A stretch of DNA of 64,000 nt from Haloterrigena sp. H1 (GTDB taxonomy: Archaea; Halobacteriota; Halobacteria; Halobacteriales; Natrialbaceae). Below, one piece after another: positions 1 through 8,865 of the stretch. The DNA is taken from positions 2,480,001 to 2,544,000 of the forward strand of contig NZ_SMZK01000001.1 in NCBI RefSeq assembly GCF_005938085.1. Reading direction: 5' to 3'. The position numbers were made by a program, and so were the translations under genes. Within the stretch, counting starts at the first letter, position 1; every line of letters starts with the position of its first letter. The notes below the pieces were generated by a model. It was not told where the DNA came from, searched no databases, and was given only the letters and a program-made list of their open reading frames with translations.

Positions 1-42
1 GGTGATATAATAGTGAAGATTCGACACGGCGTTCGTCGACCG

Positions 43-828
43 TCAGCGATACGATCCCTGACCGGCCTCGAGGCTGCCGTCGACGGCGATCCAGTCCGCT
101 TGCGAGCCACCGAGCGCGACAGTCACCTCGTCGCTGTACCAATTACCGCTCCAGCCGCCGACCCACCACGAGTTCTCGCCGCGGTGTGAGACGCGGATCG
201 AAACGTCGGTCGACGGATCGGCGTCGTACTCGGCATAGACGAAGCCGGTATACTCCTGACAACGTTCCGCTCCGTCGAGACACGCCGTCTCAGTGACGTC
301 GACGCGTGGCTCGAGTACTGGCTCCGTGCCGACCGGCTCGCGCGTCTCGATTCGCTCGTCGCTCTCGATCCGGAGAGTCAGTTCGTACTGGTCGCGGTCG
401 CGGACGAACATGTCGGGGTCGTCCGGATCGTACTCGTCGGCCGTGATCGGTTCCGTCCGCCCCATCTCGCCCTCTTCGACGACCCGGTAATACTCGGGGT
501 CGACGACGAACTCGTCGGCAGTCACCTCGAGCATCGGGCCGCGGTCGGTCTCGACGATTCGAGATGAGAACGCGTCGGGCTGGGCGTAGTAGTCGCCATC
601 CTCGAGCGCACCAGTAACGGACACCTCACCGTCCGAGACCGGCACCGGGACGAGCACCGTCGCGTTCGTCAGCGTCCCGTTCGTCGTGATTTCGACGTCG
701 TAGCTGTACTCGCTCGTATAACTGTCCTCGGCGAGCGTCTCGGAGAGCACGACGAGTCCGCCGATCAGGAGTGCGGCGACGATCACCACAGCCAGGAGTC
801 CGATACCGAGAGTGCGTTTCTGGGTCAT
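43..828 (-). CDS. Hypothetical membrane-anchored or secreted protein
   Basis: The 261-aa product starts with a short basic stretch and one hydrophobic helix (about residues 8-28). A long acidic region without further membrane segments follows, so it is probably anchored and faces outside the cell. The exported part is rich in D, E, T and V, contains two cysteines close together (in a segment reading CLDGAERC) and a Trp-rich patch near the C-terminus (WWVGGWSGNW). I do not recognise a family. It is followed downstream on the same strand only by the window edge, and a TnpB element lies upstream of it. The ATG at 828 fits directly before the helix. Confidence 0.7.
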   Translation of the reverse strand: MTQKRTLGIGLLAVVIVAALLIGGLVVLSETLAEDSYTSEYSYDVEITTNGTLTNATVLVPVPVSDGEVSVTGALEDGDYYAQPDAFSSRIVETDRGPMLEVTADEFVVDPEYYRVVEEGEMGRTEPITADEYDPDDPDMFVRDRDQYELTLRIESDERIETREPVGTEPVLEPRVDVTETACLDGAERCQEYTGFVYAEYDADPSTDVSIRVSHRGENSWWVGGWSGNWYSDEVTVALGGSQADWIAVDGSLEAGQGSYR

Positions 829-902
829 GAAAGTTCCTCGAGCACATGGCCCTCGGTCGACGTGCGAACCGAGCGGCCGGCCTTGTCTATCGGTGACATC
901 CT

Positions 903-922
903 CCTCGCCGTAAACGGCGAGG
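903..922 (-). repeat. Right-end hairpin of the TnpB element
   Basis: The stem CCTCGCCG / CGGCGAGG with loop TAAA lies 33 nt beyond the tnpB stop codon. On the tnpB strand it is followed by AGGATGTCAC, a right-end pattern I associate with haloarchaeal IS1341-type elements. This is where the scaffold of an omega RNA would be expected. Confidence 0.6.
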
Positions 923-954
923 CTTCCCGTACCGCAGGTGGGATATTTGCCGGT

Positions 955-2205
955 CTACGATACGACCTGTTCTCTCGTTTTGAACGTCCCGCTCTCGCGG
1001 TCGAACAGGTGTACCGATGGCTGTGCCACACAGCCGTTACTCCTATCCTCACCGTGAGGACTCGGAGTTATCTTCTGGCGCATATTCTCCGCCCCGTTAC
1101 AATCCGCATTGGCCACTAACTCACACGACGAGCAGACGTACAAGCCCCGCTCCACCCGGTTCGACTTCGTGACGTCACCACACGCCGAACACGTCTTCGA
1201 CGTCACCCACTCGTTTTCTTTCAGTACCTCAACACCACGTATCTGGCCTTTGTACGCGAGATACTGGTAAATGCGGTCGAACGCCCACGAGTGCAATTTC
1301 TTGTTGCCGGTCTTTCCCCAGTCAGACTTACGCACGCCTTCAGGCCAACTCACTGCCAACGTTCCAACACCTCGTTCAACACATTCGGTGATGATGGTGT
1401 CAGTGAGTGCGTGGTAGAAGTGTGTCTCCCGTTCTGTGAGTTTTCGACGCGCCCACATCGACTTTTCCGAGGGGCCGTTCTCTCCCTCGGTGTCGTACTC
1501 GGCACGTGTAAAGTAGTGTTTGTCCTGTTTGAGTGAGTTACCGGGGTACAGGACGTACTCGTCTGGGAAAGCAATCGTGGCAATGTTCGTGATGCCGAGG
1601 TCGATACCTGCGACTCCGTCATCTGCCGAGTCACTAGTTTCGAGTGCGACTTTGCAGACGAAGTGCAGTTCCCACTCGTCGCCGTTCCAGACGGCGCGAA
1701 CGTTCTGTACTCGGGTGACTTCTGAGAGGTCAACGTCTGGCCGGGTCTGGTACTCGCAAAGGATAAAGTCCGACCAGTGTTCTTTCAGATTCGAGCCTTT
1801 CGAGAGTCTGACTCGGTTGTTCTCGGAGTCGTGTTTGAAACCGTCTGCTTTGAACGTGACTGTACTGCGCGGACGTTCGTCACCGTGTTTGCGGTAGCCG
1901 GGCGGATTCGCCTCGTTGTCCTTCTGTCGCAAGTCAAACCACGACTGGAAAGCGTCGGAAAGTTCTTCGATGACTTTCTGACTGGATTGTGCGTTCAGGT
2001 CTTTCCAGCACGGTTGGTTCTTCATGTACGCTTTCAACGATCCTTCATCGGGGATTTCGCCGGTTTCATCCCAGATGCGATCGGCTGTCCAGCGTGCAAC
2101 GTTCCAGAGTTTCGAGACGGAATCGCCGAGCGAATCGAGGTCATCGCAGACCTGTCGCTGGTTCTGGATGGAACCAACATAGGTACGAGTAACCTGAATC
2201 GCCAC
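955..2205 (-). CDS. tnpB: TnpB, RNA-guided nuclease of IS200/IS605 elements
   Basis: TnpB proteins are RuvC-like nucleases guided by RNA from the element end. The sequence shows an N-terminal OrfB helix-turn-helix region, the RuvC motif GIDLGITN, a C-terminal zinc finger (CSACG...CSSCE) and the last RuvC aspartate in ADCNGAENM. The middle acidic position is less clear: the region reads LAVSWPEG where an acidic residue after a hydrophobic strand is normal, so activity is uncertain. I prefer the GTG at 2205 (protein begins VAIQVTRTYVGSI), which matches the usual family start; an in-frame ATG at 2229 would add eight residues. The length of 416 aa is normal. Confidence 0.85.
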   Translation of the reverse strand: MAIQVTRTYVGSIQNQRQVCDDLDSLGDSVSKLWNVARWTADRIWDETGEIPDEGSLKAYMKNQPCWKDLNAQSSQKVIEELSDAFQSWFDLRQKDNEANPPGYRKHGDERPRSTVTFKADGFKHDSENNRVRLSKGSNLKEHWSDFILCEYQTRPDVDLSEVTRVQNVRAVWNGDEWELHFVCKVALETSDSADDGVAGIDLGITNIATIAFPDEYVLYPGNSLKQDKHYFTRAEYDTEGENGPSEKSMWARRKLTERETHFYHALTDTIITECVERGVGTLAVSWPEGVRKSDWGKTGNKKLHSWAFDRIYQYLAYKGQIRGVEVLKENEWVTSKTCSACGDVTKSNRVERGLYVCSSCELVANADCNGAENMRQKITPSPHGEDRSNGCVAQPSVHLFDRESGTFKTREQVVS

Positions 2206-2264
2206 ACATAGGCTATGTAAATAAATCAACTTAATGGTGTGGATTATCGTAGAATATCCAGTCT

Positions 2265-2324
2265 GCCACCGACGGTGGCTTGTATAATCCAGTGACGCGA
2301 TTCACGCCCACCGTAAACGGTGGG
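2265..2324. repeat. Palindrome and hairpin upstream of tnpB
   Basis: A perfect palindrome GCCACCGACGGTGGC is at 2265-2279, and a hairpin CCCACCG-TAAA-CGGTGGG is at 2307-2324. The second has the same loop and layout as the hairpin downstream of tnpB, so it may be the right end of another, lost element rather than the left end of this one. Confidence 0.55.
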
Positions 2325-2449
2325 ATTCTCTCGCTGTTCAAAGATAGAAACGGCTCGTGGACTCGTAGCTTTCGGTGATCGTTCCTCAAAACTGAGGATC
2401 AGTGTCTGCTGATCGACCGGAGCGATCGGTTTGGTCCGTCACCGGTCGC

Positions 2450-2560
2450 TGTAAGCGACAGGCGCTGCCGGTCCGGCGAGACTTCCTTCGGTCGTCTCGC
2501 TGACTCCCAGGTTTGCCGCCTACGGCGACAGGCGCTGCCGGTCGCGTGGGAACACGGTCG
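2450..2560 (-). repeat. Degenerate tandem copies of the aspS 3' end
   Basis: Two stretches downstream of aspS repeat its last codons. The 18-base string GCGACAGGCGCTGCCGGT occurs at 2455-2472 and 2525-2542. Read on the minus strand, the nearer copy would encode [10 protein letters not shown] and a stop at 2520, identical to the aspS C-terminus; the farther copy encodes DRQRLS without the stop. The aspS gene itself carries a diverged version at 2606-2640. Confidence 0.75.
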
Positions 2561-2605
2561 GAGCAAAGCACCTCCCTGCTCCCGATCGACGAACAGCGAC
2601 CGCGC

Positions 2606-3910
2606 CTACGGCGAGAGTCGCTGTCGGTCTCTCGGGAACAACACAGCCTCTCGGATGTTGTCCAGCCCGAGGATCGTCATGATCAGACGCTCGCCACCGA
2701 GGCCGAAGCCGGCGTGGGGCGGCATGCCGTATTTGAACATCTTCGTGTAGTACTCGAACTGGTCGGGATCGAGCCCCTGCTGTTCGAAGCCCTCGATAAG
2801 CTTCTCGTGGCGGTGTTCACGCTGGCCGCCCGAGACCAGTTCCATGCGCGGGTGCATCAGGTCGAAGCCCGTCGAGAGTTCGGGATCGTCGTCGTGGTCC
2901 TTGATGTAGAACGGCTTGATCTCGCTCGGCCAGTCCGTGATGAAGTAGTGGCCGCCGACATCGTCGCCGAGCGCCTTCTCGGCTTCCGTCGAGAGGTCGT
3001 CGCCCCAGACGAGTTGTTCGTCGAGTTCGCCCGTCGCGTTGATGCGCTCGATGGCGTCCTCGTAGCTGATGCGCGGGAACGATTCCTCGGGTGCGCTGAA
3101 CTCGTCTTCGAGACCGAGCGCCTCGAGTTCGTCGGCGCAGTTCTCGGCGATGGCCTCGTAGGCCGCTTTGACGACGCCTTCGACGACGTCCATGGCGTCG
3201 TTCTGGTCGCAGAACGCGCCCTCGAAGTCGATCGAGGTCGCCTCGTTCAGGTGTCGGGGCGTGTTGTGTTCCTCGGCGCGGAAGATCGGGCCGATCTCGA
3301 AGACGCGTTCGACGTTTGAGCCAGCGATGAGCTGTTTGAACAGCTGTGGCGACTGGTTCATGAACGCCTCTTCGCCGAAGTAGGTGATCGGGAAGAGTTC
3401 CGTGCCGCCTTCTGTTCCGGTCGCGACGATCTTCGGCGTGGTGATCTCCGTACAGCGGAACTCGCGGAACTGGTCGCGGACCGCGCGCAGGATCTCCGAG
3501 CGGATCTCGAAGATGGCCTGGACCTCGTCCTTGCGCAGGTCGAGGGTGCGGTTGTCCAGTCGCGTCGAGAGGTCGGCGTCGACCTTCCCGGAGGGGTCGA
3601 GCGGCAGTTCGGGATCGGCGGGCGCGACGACCTCGACGGACTCGGGCGTGACCTCGACGCCCGTCGGCGCGCGCGGCTCCTCCTCGACAGCGCCGGAGAC
3701 TTGGACGACGCTCTCGCGAGAGACGCCCAGACCGGTCTCGACCAAGTCCTCGTCCATCTCGTCTTTCTCGAACTTGATCTGGATCTTACCCGAGGTGTCT
3801 CGGAGAATCAGGAAGGCGATGCCACCGAGATCGCGGATCTCGTGGACCCAGCCGGCGACGGTGACGTCGTCGCCCGGCTCGGCGTCGGCAGTGTAGGTTC
3901 TGTCCTGCAT
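2606..3910 (-). CDS. aspS: Aspartyl-tRNA synthetase (aspartate-tRNA(Asn/Asp) ligase type)
   Basis: This cytoplasmic class II synthetase charges tRNA with aspartate. The N-terminal OB-fold (about residues 1-100, with [13 protein letters not shown]) is followed by the class II core with motif 2 ([14 protein letters not shown]) and motif 3 (GFGLGGERL), ending [15 protein letters not shown]. The length from the chosen ATG, 434 aa, is normal for archaea. I reject the upstream ATG at 3943 because a TATA box (3935-3940) lies 27 nt before the ATG at 3910, giving a leaderless transcript. Whether it is discriminating or also charges tRNA-Asn cannot be decided here. Confidence 0.95.
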   Translation of the reverse strand: MQDRTYTADAEPGDDVTVAGWVHEIRDLGGIAFLILRDTSGKIQIKFEKDEMDEDLVETGLGVSRESVVQVSGAVEEEPRAPTGVEVTPESVEVVAPADPELPLDPSGKVDADLSTRLDNRTLDLRKDEVQAIFEIRSEILRAVRDQFREFRCTEITTPKIVATGTEGGTELFPITYFGEEAFMNQSPQLFKQLIAGSNVERVFEIGPIFRAEEHNTPRHLNEATSIDFEGAFCDQNDAMDVVEGVVKAAYEAIAENCADELEALGLEDEFSAPEESFPRISYEDAIERINATGELDEQLVWGDDLSTEAEKALGDDVGGHYFITDWPSEIKPFYIKDHDDDPELSTGFDLMHPRMELVSGGQREHRHEKLIEGFEQQGLDPDQFEYYTKMFKYGMPPHAGFGLGGERLIMTILGLDNIREAVLFPRDRQRLSP

Positions 3911-3934
3911 ACCACCCGATTCACGCAGGCGGAA

Positions 3935-3940
3935 CTTAAG
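3935..3940 (-). promoter_or_regulatory. TATA box of aspS
   Basis: The sequence CTTAAG is centred 27 nt upstream of the ATG at 3910, the expected spacing for a leaderless haloarchaeal transcript. It decides the start. Confidence 0.6.
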
Positions 3941-3999
3941 CACAGTCGTTCGGACTCGCGGCAGCCGGTGTCCGTGAGTGCGCGAACGACGCCGGCACG

Positions 4000-5346
4000 T
4001 TACCGCTCGTGGACAGTCATCGGAATCTCGTGTTTCGGCCGCGCAGTCACCGTCGCCATCAGGTCAAGGTCCGTCCCGGGAACGAGTTCGAGGTGGTAGT
4101 CGCGGTAGACCGTCGCGAGGATGAGCCGCGCCTCGAGCATCGCAAAGCGATCGCCGATACAGCGACGCGGACCCGCCGCAAACGGGAAGTACGCCAGTTT
4201 CGGGAGGTCGCTTTCGAGGTCGTCGGTCCACCGGTCCGGCCGGAACGCGAGCGGATCGTCGTACCACCGGGGATCGCGGTGGACGACCCACTGGTGCATC
4301 CGGACGGTCGATCCCGGTTCGATCTCGTAGCCGTCGATGATGTCAGGTTTGACCGGTTCGCGGACGATCCCCGGCACGGGTGGATAGAGTCGCATCGACT
4401 CCTTGACGACGCGTTCGGTGTAGGACAGGTCAGAAAGGTCGTCCATCGTCGGCGTCCGGTCGCCGAGGACATCCTCGAGTTCCGTGACGAGCCGTTGCTC
4501 GACCTGCGGGTTCCTCGAGAGGAGATACATCGTCAGCGTCAGCGACAGCGCCGTCGTCTCGTGGCCGGCAAGCAACAGCGTGACCACCTCGTCCCGGATC
4601 TGGTCGTCCGACATCCCGGTGTCGCGCTCGTCGGTCGCCTCGAGCAGTTTCGAGATGACGTCGTGATCCGTCGGATCAGTCCGCCGTTGCTCGATCAGCC
4701 GGTAGACGACCTCATCAAGGTCTGCCCGCGCGCGCTGGATTTGCCGTCTGGCCGGCGTCGGGACGTTCGGAGGGAGGACATAGTTCGAGAGGCTTTCGGA
4801 GGCCTCCATGAAGCGCTCGAGCGCCGAGCCGATGGTGTCGACGTGATCGTCGACGTCGACCCCGAACAGCGCCCGGGCGACGATCTTCAGCGTCACCTCC
4901 ATCATGTCCTCGTGGACGAGTCGTGTCTGGCCGTCGTCCCACGACTCGAGGGCCTGCTCGGTGAACTCGGTCATCATCGTCGCGTACTCCTGAATCCGGT
5001 CGGGGTGGAACGCGGGCTGGATCAGGTGGCGGTTGCGCCGCCAGACCGCGCCCTCGCTGTTGAGGATGCCGTTACCAGTCAGTGGCCCGAGAACGTTCTG
5101 GAAGCGCTCGCCTTTGACGTAGTTCTCGTTGTTCTGGACGAGGACGTGCTCGATGTAGTCGGGGTGGTTCAGCTGGTAGACTCGGCCTTCAGGATCCTTC
5201 CAGGAGGCGATATCGCCGTACTCGCGGGCCGTTCGCGTCATGAAGCCGTACGGATCACGGAGGAACGCGACCTGATTGCCAAGCAGCGGGAGTCCGTCCG
5301 GACCCGGCGGATAGCGGTCAGCGGTCGCAGACGTGTCGTGGCGCAT
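4000..5346 (-). CDS. Cytochrome P450
   Basis: This is a 448-aa soluble P450 monooxygenase. The heme-ligand region reads [15 protein letters not shown] with the thiolate Cys at 396. The oxygen-activation motif AGHETT is at 260-265 and the ExxR pair at E316/R319, followed by a normal PERF-like segment (FRPDRW). No membrane anchor is present. The sequence resembles the bacterial-type P450s common in haloarchaea; the substrate is unknown. It lies divergent from a bat-type regulator with about 90 bp between P450 start and that transcript, so co-regulation is plausible. No ferredoxin or reductase gene is adjacent. Confidence 0.93.
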   Translation of the reverse strand: MRHDTSATADRYPPGPDGLPLLGNQVAFLRDPYGFMTRTAREYGDIASWKDPEGRVYQLNHPDYIEHVLVQNNENYVKGERFQNVLGPLTGNGILNSEGAVWRRNRHLIQPAFHPDRIQEYATMMTEFTEQALESWDDGQTRLVHEDMMEVTLKIVARALFGVDVDDHVDTIGSALERFMEASESLSNYVLPPNVPTPARRQIQRARADLDEVVYRLIEQRRTDPTDHDVISKLLEATDERDTGMSDDQIRDEVVTLLLAGHETTALSLTLTMYLLSRNPQVEQRLVTELEDVLGDRTPTMDDLSDLSYTERVVKESMRLYPPVPGIVREPVKPDIIDGYEIEPGSTVRMHQWVVHRDPRWYDDPLAFRPDRWTDDLESDLPKLAYFPFAAGPRRCIGDRFAMLEARLILATVYRDYHLELVPGTDLDLMATVTARPKHEIPMTVHER

Positions 5347-5403
5347 TCGTAGCCGGAGAAAGGATCCGCGGCCACCTTTCTGTATGGCCGAGCACGCTAG
5401 GTG

Positions 5404-5411
5404 TTTTTAAG
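5404..5411 (+). promoter_or_regulatory. TATA box for leader ORF and bat-type regulator
   Basis: The sequence TTTTTAAG is centred about 27 nt upstream of the ATG at 5434. Transcription would therefore start near that ATG, not near the regulator start at 5496. Confidence 0.6.
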
Positions 5412-5433
5412 TTGAGGGCCGATACGGACCGCT

Positions 5434-5499
5434 ATGAGTTCGTTCGTCGCTCCGATCTCAAACGCGCCGACCGACGACGCTGGCGGTGATCGGCGATGA
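5434..5499 (+). CDS. Possible 21-codon leader peptide upstream of the regulator
   Basis: An ATG at 5434 opens a 21-codon frame (MSSFVAPISN...GGDRR) that ends in TGA at 5497-5499. The stop overlaps the regulator ATG (5496-5498) as ATGA. The TATA box at 5404-5411 puts the transcript start almost exactly at this ATG, and the regulator frame is closed by a stop at 5487-5489, so the regulator cannot start further upstream. The peptide may serve only to couple translation. No homology is known to me. Confidence 0.45.
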   Translation: MSSFVAPISNAPTDDAGGDRR

Positions 5500-6164
5500 G
5501 ATACGCCACAATGGTGCTGACGTGGGCCGACGGTCGACTCAACGCGATCGACGACCACTTTGGCCGCAGCGACGCGGTCGAAATCGAAACGATCCGCTAC
5601 CTGAATCCGATCCACGAACAGCGGTACGTCGAGCTCCTCGAGCTTCGTGGCGATCTCGAGCAGGCCCGCGCGTTGCTCGCCGACAGTCCGGAGGCACTCG
5701 AGTACGACGTCGCCGGCACGGACGGCCGCGGCGTCGCCTACGTGCAGTGTCAAATCGTCGAGCCCGTCGACGACCTGCTATCGATCCTCCGCGAGCACGA
5801 AATCGTCCTCGACTGGCCGATGGCCTACGTCGACACCGACGCCGCTCGCGGACTCGAGGTGACGGCGCTCGGGACGAGCCGGGCGCTCCAGCGCGCTGCC
5901 GCGGCGCTTCCCGAGGGGATCGACGTCGACCTTCAGCGGTTGGGCGAGTACGACCCCAGCGGTGGCAGCTCCGCGCCGACGCTGACCGCCCGCCAGCAGG
6001 AACTGTTCGAGCTCGCGGTCAGCGAGGGGTACTACGAAGTACCACGCGAGACGACCCACCGGGAACTGGCCGCGAAACTCGATCTTGCGCCGGGAACCGT
6101 CAGCGAACACCTCCAGCGGATCGACGCGACGCTGGCAGCCAGGTACGCGTCGACGATGCGATAA
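5496..6164 (+). CDS. Bat-type HTH (HTH_10) transcription regulator
   Basis: The 222-aa protein has a C-terminal bacterioopsin-activator type helix-turn-helix (about residues 155-215), starting LTARQQELFELAVSEGYYEVPR and continuing through the recognition helix LAPGTVSEHLQRI. The N-terminal 150 residues form the usual ligand- or signal-sensing part of this haloarchaeal family, with no PAS or GAF motif that I can name. It is transcribed divergently from the P450 gene and may regulate it. The ATG at 5496 overlaps the stop of a short upstream frame, and no earlier in-frame start exists. Confidence 0.9.
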   Translation: MRYATMVLTWADGRLNAIDDHFGRSDAVEIETIRYLNPIHEQRYVELLELRGDLEQARALLADSPEALEYDVAGTDGRGVAYVQCQIVEPVDDLLSILREHEIVLDWPMAYVDTDAARGLEVTALGTSRALQRAAAALPEGIDVDLQRLGEYDPSGGSSAPTLTARQQELFELAVSEGYYEVPRETTHRELAAKLDLAPGTVSEHLQRIDATLAARYASTMR

Positions 6165-6215
6165 TCGAATGGCCGATTCGCCTCGCTTTTATCGATCGGC
6201 CGTCGCTCTCTCGAT

Positions 6216-7001
6216 ATGGACGACCTCGAGTCACTCGCCGACGACATCCGACGTGCAGACACCGTCGTTGCCCTGACTGGCGCGGGTATCTCGGCCCCGT
6301 CGGGTGTCCCAACCTTCCGCGGTGACGACGGCATCTGGGACCGATTCGACGAAGGACAGTTCGCCTACGGCCGGCTTCAGCGCGATCCCGCAGGGTTCTG
6401 GGACGATCGCGTCGCCCTCCAGCAGGAACTGTTCGGCGACGACCCCGAGCCGAACGCGGCCCACAATGCGCTGGCCGCGATGGGGCGTGCGGGTACCCTC
6501 GAGGCGATCTGTACCCAGAATACGGACGGGTTACACGGCGCGGCGGCTGATACAGTCGTCGCTGGCGCCGGAGACGACTCGGACGACGACACGACGATCC
6601 TCGAACTCCACGGCAACGCCCAACGAGTTCGCTGTCAAGACTGTGGGCACCGCCGGGACAGCGAGCCGATTATCGAGCGTGCAGCCGCCGGCGATTTGCC
6701 GCCGACCTGTGACTGTGGCGGCGTCTTCAAGCCCGATGTCGTCCTCTTTGGCGAACAGCTGCCGGGTGCGGCGATCCAGCGCGCGCGATCGCTCGCCCGC
6801 GAGAGCGACGTCTTCCTCGCGGTCGGCTCCTCGCTGAGCGTCCAGCCCGCCGCTTCGCTCCCGCGACTTGCCGCGGAAACCGGCGCGACGGTCGGGGTCG
6901 TCAACCTCGAGTCGACGCCGTGTGACAGCCTCGCCGACGTCGTCTATCGCGAGGACGTGACGACTGTCTTACCGCGGCTACGGGAACTCGTCACCGAGTA
7001 A
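6216..7001 (+). CDS. NAD-dependent protein deacylase, Sir2 family
   Basis: Sirtuins remove acyl groups from lysines using NAD. All key parts are present in 261 aa: GAGIS (22-26), PTFRG, TQNTDGLH (100-107), the catalytic His at 132 in ELHGN, four zinc cysteines (140, 143, 165, 167), FKPDVV, and the C-terminal VNLE. An acidic insert (about residues 119-127) precedes the catalytic strand, a likely salt adaptation. It is separated by about 50 bp from the upstream regulator and could be co-transcribed. The target protein is unknown; in archaea Alba-like chromatin proteins are candidates. Confidence 0.95.
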   Translation: MDDLESLADDIRRADTVVALTGAGISAPSGVPTFRGDDGIWDRFDEGQFAYGRLQRDPAGFWDDRVALQQELFGDDPEPNAAHNALAAMGRAGTLEAICTQNTDGLHGAAADTVVAGAGDDSDDDTTILELHGNAQRVRCQDCGHRRDSEPIIERAAAGDLPPTCDCGGVFKPDVVLFGEQLPGAAIQRARSLARESDVFLAVGSSLSVQPAASLPRLAAETGATVGVVNLESTPCDSLADVVYREDVTTVLPRLRELVTE

Positions 7002-7062
7002 CGGGCAGCAGTAGCAGTTCGTCAACAGCGCTGTAGGCCACGTTGCCCTACTGTTGCGTCGA

Positions 7063-7719
7063 TCAATTCTGTAAGAGCTCTAAATTCTGCACTGTTGGGA
7101 GATGCCAGTCGTACGTAACCGCAGCTAACCGAGTCACGACGGTCACGGCAGCACACACCACAGCAGCCGTCCCCCCGTTTGCTCCGACCGTTCCCACGAT
7201 CCAGTATGCACTCCCACCGAGGACGGCACAACTGGCATAGAAATCTTCGAAGAGAATGAACGGGGAGCGGTCGAGAAGGATATCCGCGAACGCACCGCCA
7301 CCGACGGCGTTGATCGTTGCGATCGTAACGACACCAAATACTGATACACCAGCCTCGGTTGCGACGATCGCACCAGCTGTTGTAAAGGCAGCGAGCCCGA
7401 TCGCATCCGAGACAAGCGTGATAGGGTGCGTCTCTGGAGAGGAGAGAACGACGCTCAGTACGATCGCTAACCCGACTCCAAGCAGCCCCAGACTGATTTC
7501 GATCGGGGACTGCAGTGCTAATGGAACCCGTCTCACAAGAATATCGCGTGTTGCCCCACCGCCGAATGCCATTGCCAACCCAACGATCGTAATGCCGAGC
7601 AAGTCGAATTCCTCACGGATCGCCTTCGACGATCCGACGAGGGCGAACGCGATCAACCCGATCGTGTTCATCACCGCAAATGGATCGCCAAACAATACCT
7701 CAAGAAGCTCCTGACCCAT
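7063..7719 (-). CDS. TRIC / UPF0126 family cation channel
   Basis: The 218-aa protein has about seven hydrophobic helices and the two internal repeats of this family, each marked by a glycine-rich motif: GGGATRDIL in the first half and GGGAFADIL in the second. Members form trimeric cation (K+) channels. The gene stands alone on the minus strand, convergent with the Sir2 gene. The ion and physiological role here are inferred from the family only. Confidence 0.9.
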   Translation of the reverse strand: MGQELLEVLFGDPFAVMNTIGLIAFALVGSSKAIREEFDLLGITIVGLAMAFGGGATRDILVRRVPLALQSPIEISLGLLGVGLAIVLSVVLSSPETHPITLVSDAIGLAAFTTAGAIVATEAGVSVFGVVTIATINAVGGGAFADILLDRSPFILFEDFYASCAVLGGSAYWIVGTVGANGGTAAVVCAAVTVVTRLAAVTYDWHLPTVQNLELLQN

Positions 7720-7817
7720 TAGGCGCTCCTAAGAGAACGAGTCTCTTGAGTGCTCCGAGACGACCCGTCTTCAGCGCCACTACCCCCTCACGTGCAGTGA
7801 CTGCACGACCTGTACTC

Positions 7818-7927
7818 ATATTGCCGGACAAAACGATTCATACCTCGATCGCACCCAAGACGCTGTCGCCGACGGCGACAGCCGTCGAGACGCGATCGAG
7901 AATTCACTGACTGTTGTCCGGTAGTAT
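7818..7927. repeat. Palindromic intergenic repeat, family 1, copy A
   Basis: The outer arms ATATTGCCGGACA (7818-7830) and TGTCCGGTAGTAT (7915-7927) are inverted copies with 11 of 13 matches. Inside are a perfect 9-bp inverted repeat CTCGATCGC / GCGATCGAG (7844-7852, 7892-7900) and a central hairpin GCTGTCGCC-GAC-GGCGACAGC (7862-7882). Copy B of the same family is at 11438-11513. It fills most of the gap between the TRIC and GGGP synthase genes, which contains no gene. Confidence 0.65.
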
Positions 7928-8007
7928 CACTTGGTCGTGAAATCCACAACGGATCGGTATGTGGGAGGGAGAGTTGTCCTAATCGGGGAGACGAGGGACA
8001 GTCGCGT

Positions 8008-8709
8008 TTATACGTCGTTTGCCGCTTCGACCGTTTCCTGAACGGCTTCGATACCCTCGTCGTGTGCGAGGTCACCGACGACGATGACATCGGCGTACTG
8101 GGCCATCGAATATGCGGAGTCGTAGTCGTGGATGCCACCGCCGTAGAACAACGTCGAATCGTCGGTGGCCTCGGCAGCGGCGTCGACGACGCCTTCGTCG
8201 CCGAGCATGCCTGAATACTCGAGATAGACGATCTCCTGGCCGAACATCCGCTCGGCGACCGTTGCGTAGGCGGCGACGTCGTCGGCGCCGAGGTCGCAGT
8301 TTGCCTCCGTCAGCGTCGCCACGTCGGCCTCGGGGTTCATGACGATGTAGGCCTCCGTCGTCGTCCGCTCCCAGTCGAGGTCGTCGTCGAGTCGGACCCA
8401 CTCCTTGTGGGCCTCGGTGATCCAGAACGGCGAGCCGGCGTTGAACACCGTCGGAATAAGATAGCCGTCGAGCGCGTCGTCCTCGAGGACGACCTGCGGG
8501 TTCGAGGGCTCCTGATAGAGCGGGACGTCGTGTTCAGCACAGGCGTCGATGACGGCACTCATGTTCTCCTCGGTGATGCCCATCGTCCCGCCGACTTCGA
8601 TCGCGTCAGTACCGGTCGCACAGAGATCGCCGTAGGTCACTCCCTCGGGTAACTCCTTGTCCGGATCGATCTTGAGAACGTGATTCCAGTCGTCCCAGGG
8701 GGTAGTCAT
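8008..8709 (-). CDS. Geranylgeranylglyceryl phosphate synthase (phosphoglycerol geranylgeranyltransferase)
   Basis: This enzyme makes the first ether bond of archaeal membrane lipids, joining geranylgeranyl diphosphate to sn-glycerol-1-phosphate. The 233-aa protein is a TIM-barrel with the family signatures YLEYSG (substrate contact) and LFYGGGI (phosphate binding), and it opens [19 protein letters not shown] chose the ATG at 8709 because the upstream extension to 8778 is Arg-rich, low-complexity sequence unlike the family. It appears to be a single gene. Confidence 0.93.
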   Translation of the reverse strand: MTTPWDDWNHVLKIDPDKELPEGVTYGDLCATGTDAIEVGGTMGITEENMSAVIDACAEHDVPLYQEPSNPQVVLEDDALDGYLIPTVFNAGSPFWITEAHKEWVRLDDDLDWERTTTEAYIVMNPEADVATLTEANCDLGADDVAAYATVAERMFGQEIVYLEYSGMLGDEGVVDAAAEATDDSTLFYGGGIHDYDSAYSMAQYADVIVVGDLAHDEGIEAVQETVEAANDV

Positions 8710-8865
8710 ACCGCGTCGTTGCCAGACAACCAGCAAAAGCGCTACGGAACGCCCCCGTCTCGAGCGTCCGCGTGTCACCCGACGAGACTGCCGCGATCAG
8801 TCCTGCACTCGAGCCCTAGCGGGCCGCTCGCCGCGCGCGAGCGGCATCGCGGTGGTCGCCCCGAG

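Larger units (their letters stand above)
897..2340 (-). mobile_element. TnpB-only element of the IS200/IS605 (IS1341) type
   Basis: A tnpB gene is flanked by short hairpins typical of this superfamily and no tnpA is present. The hairpin downstream of tnpB is at 903-922 (8-bp stem, TAAA loop on the plus strand). Upstream are a perfect palindrome at 2265-2279 and a second hairpin at 2307-2324 (7-bp stem, same TAAA loop). These elements make no target duplications, so exact ends cannot be set from sequence alone; the limits given are approximate. By family analogy the tnpB 3' end plus the downstream hairpin would also encode the guide (omega) RNA, which is inference. Confidence 0.65.

Noticed and set aside
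4009..5352. Long open frame opposite the P450 gene
   Set aside because: It is the complementary reading of a GC-rich gene; the protein is Arg- and Val-rich without domain features, while the P450 strand has all motifs.
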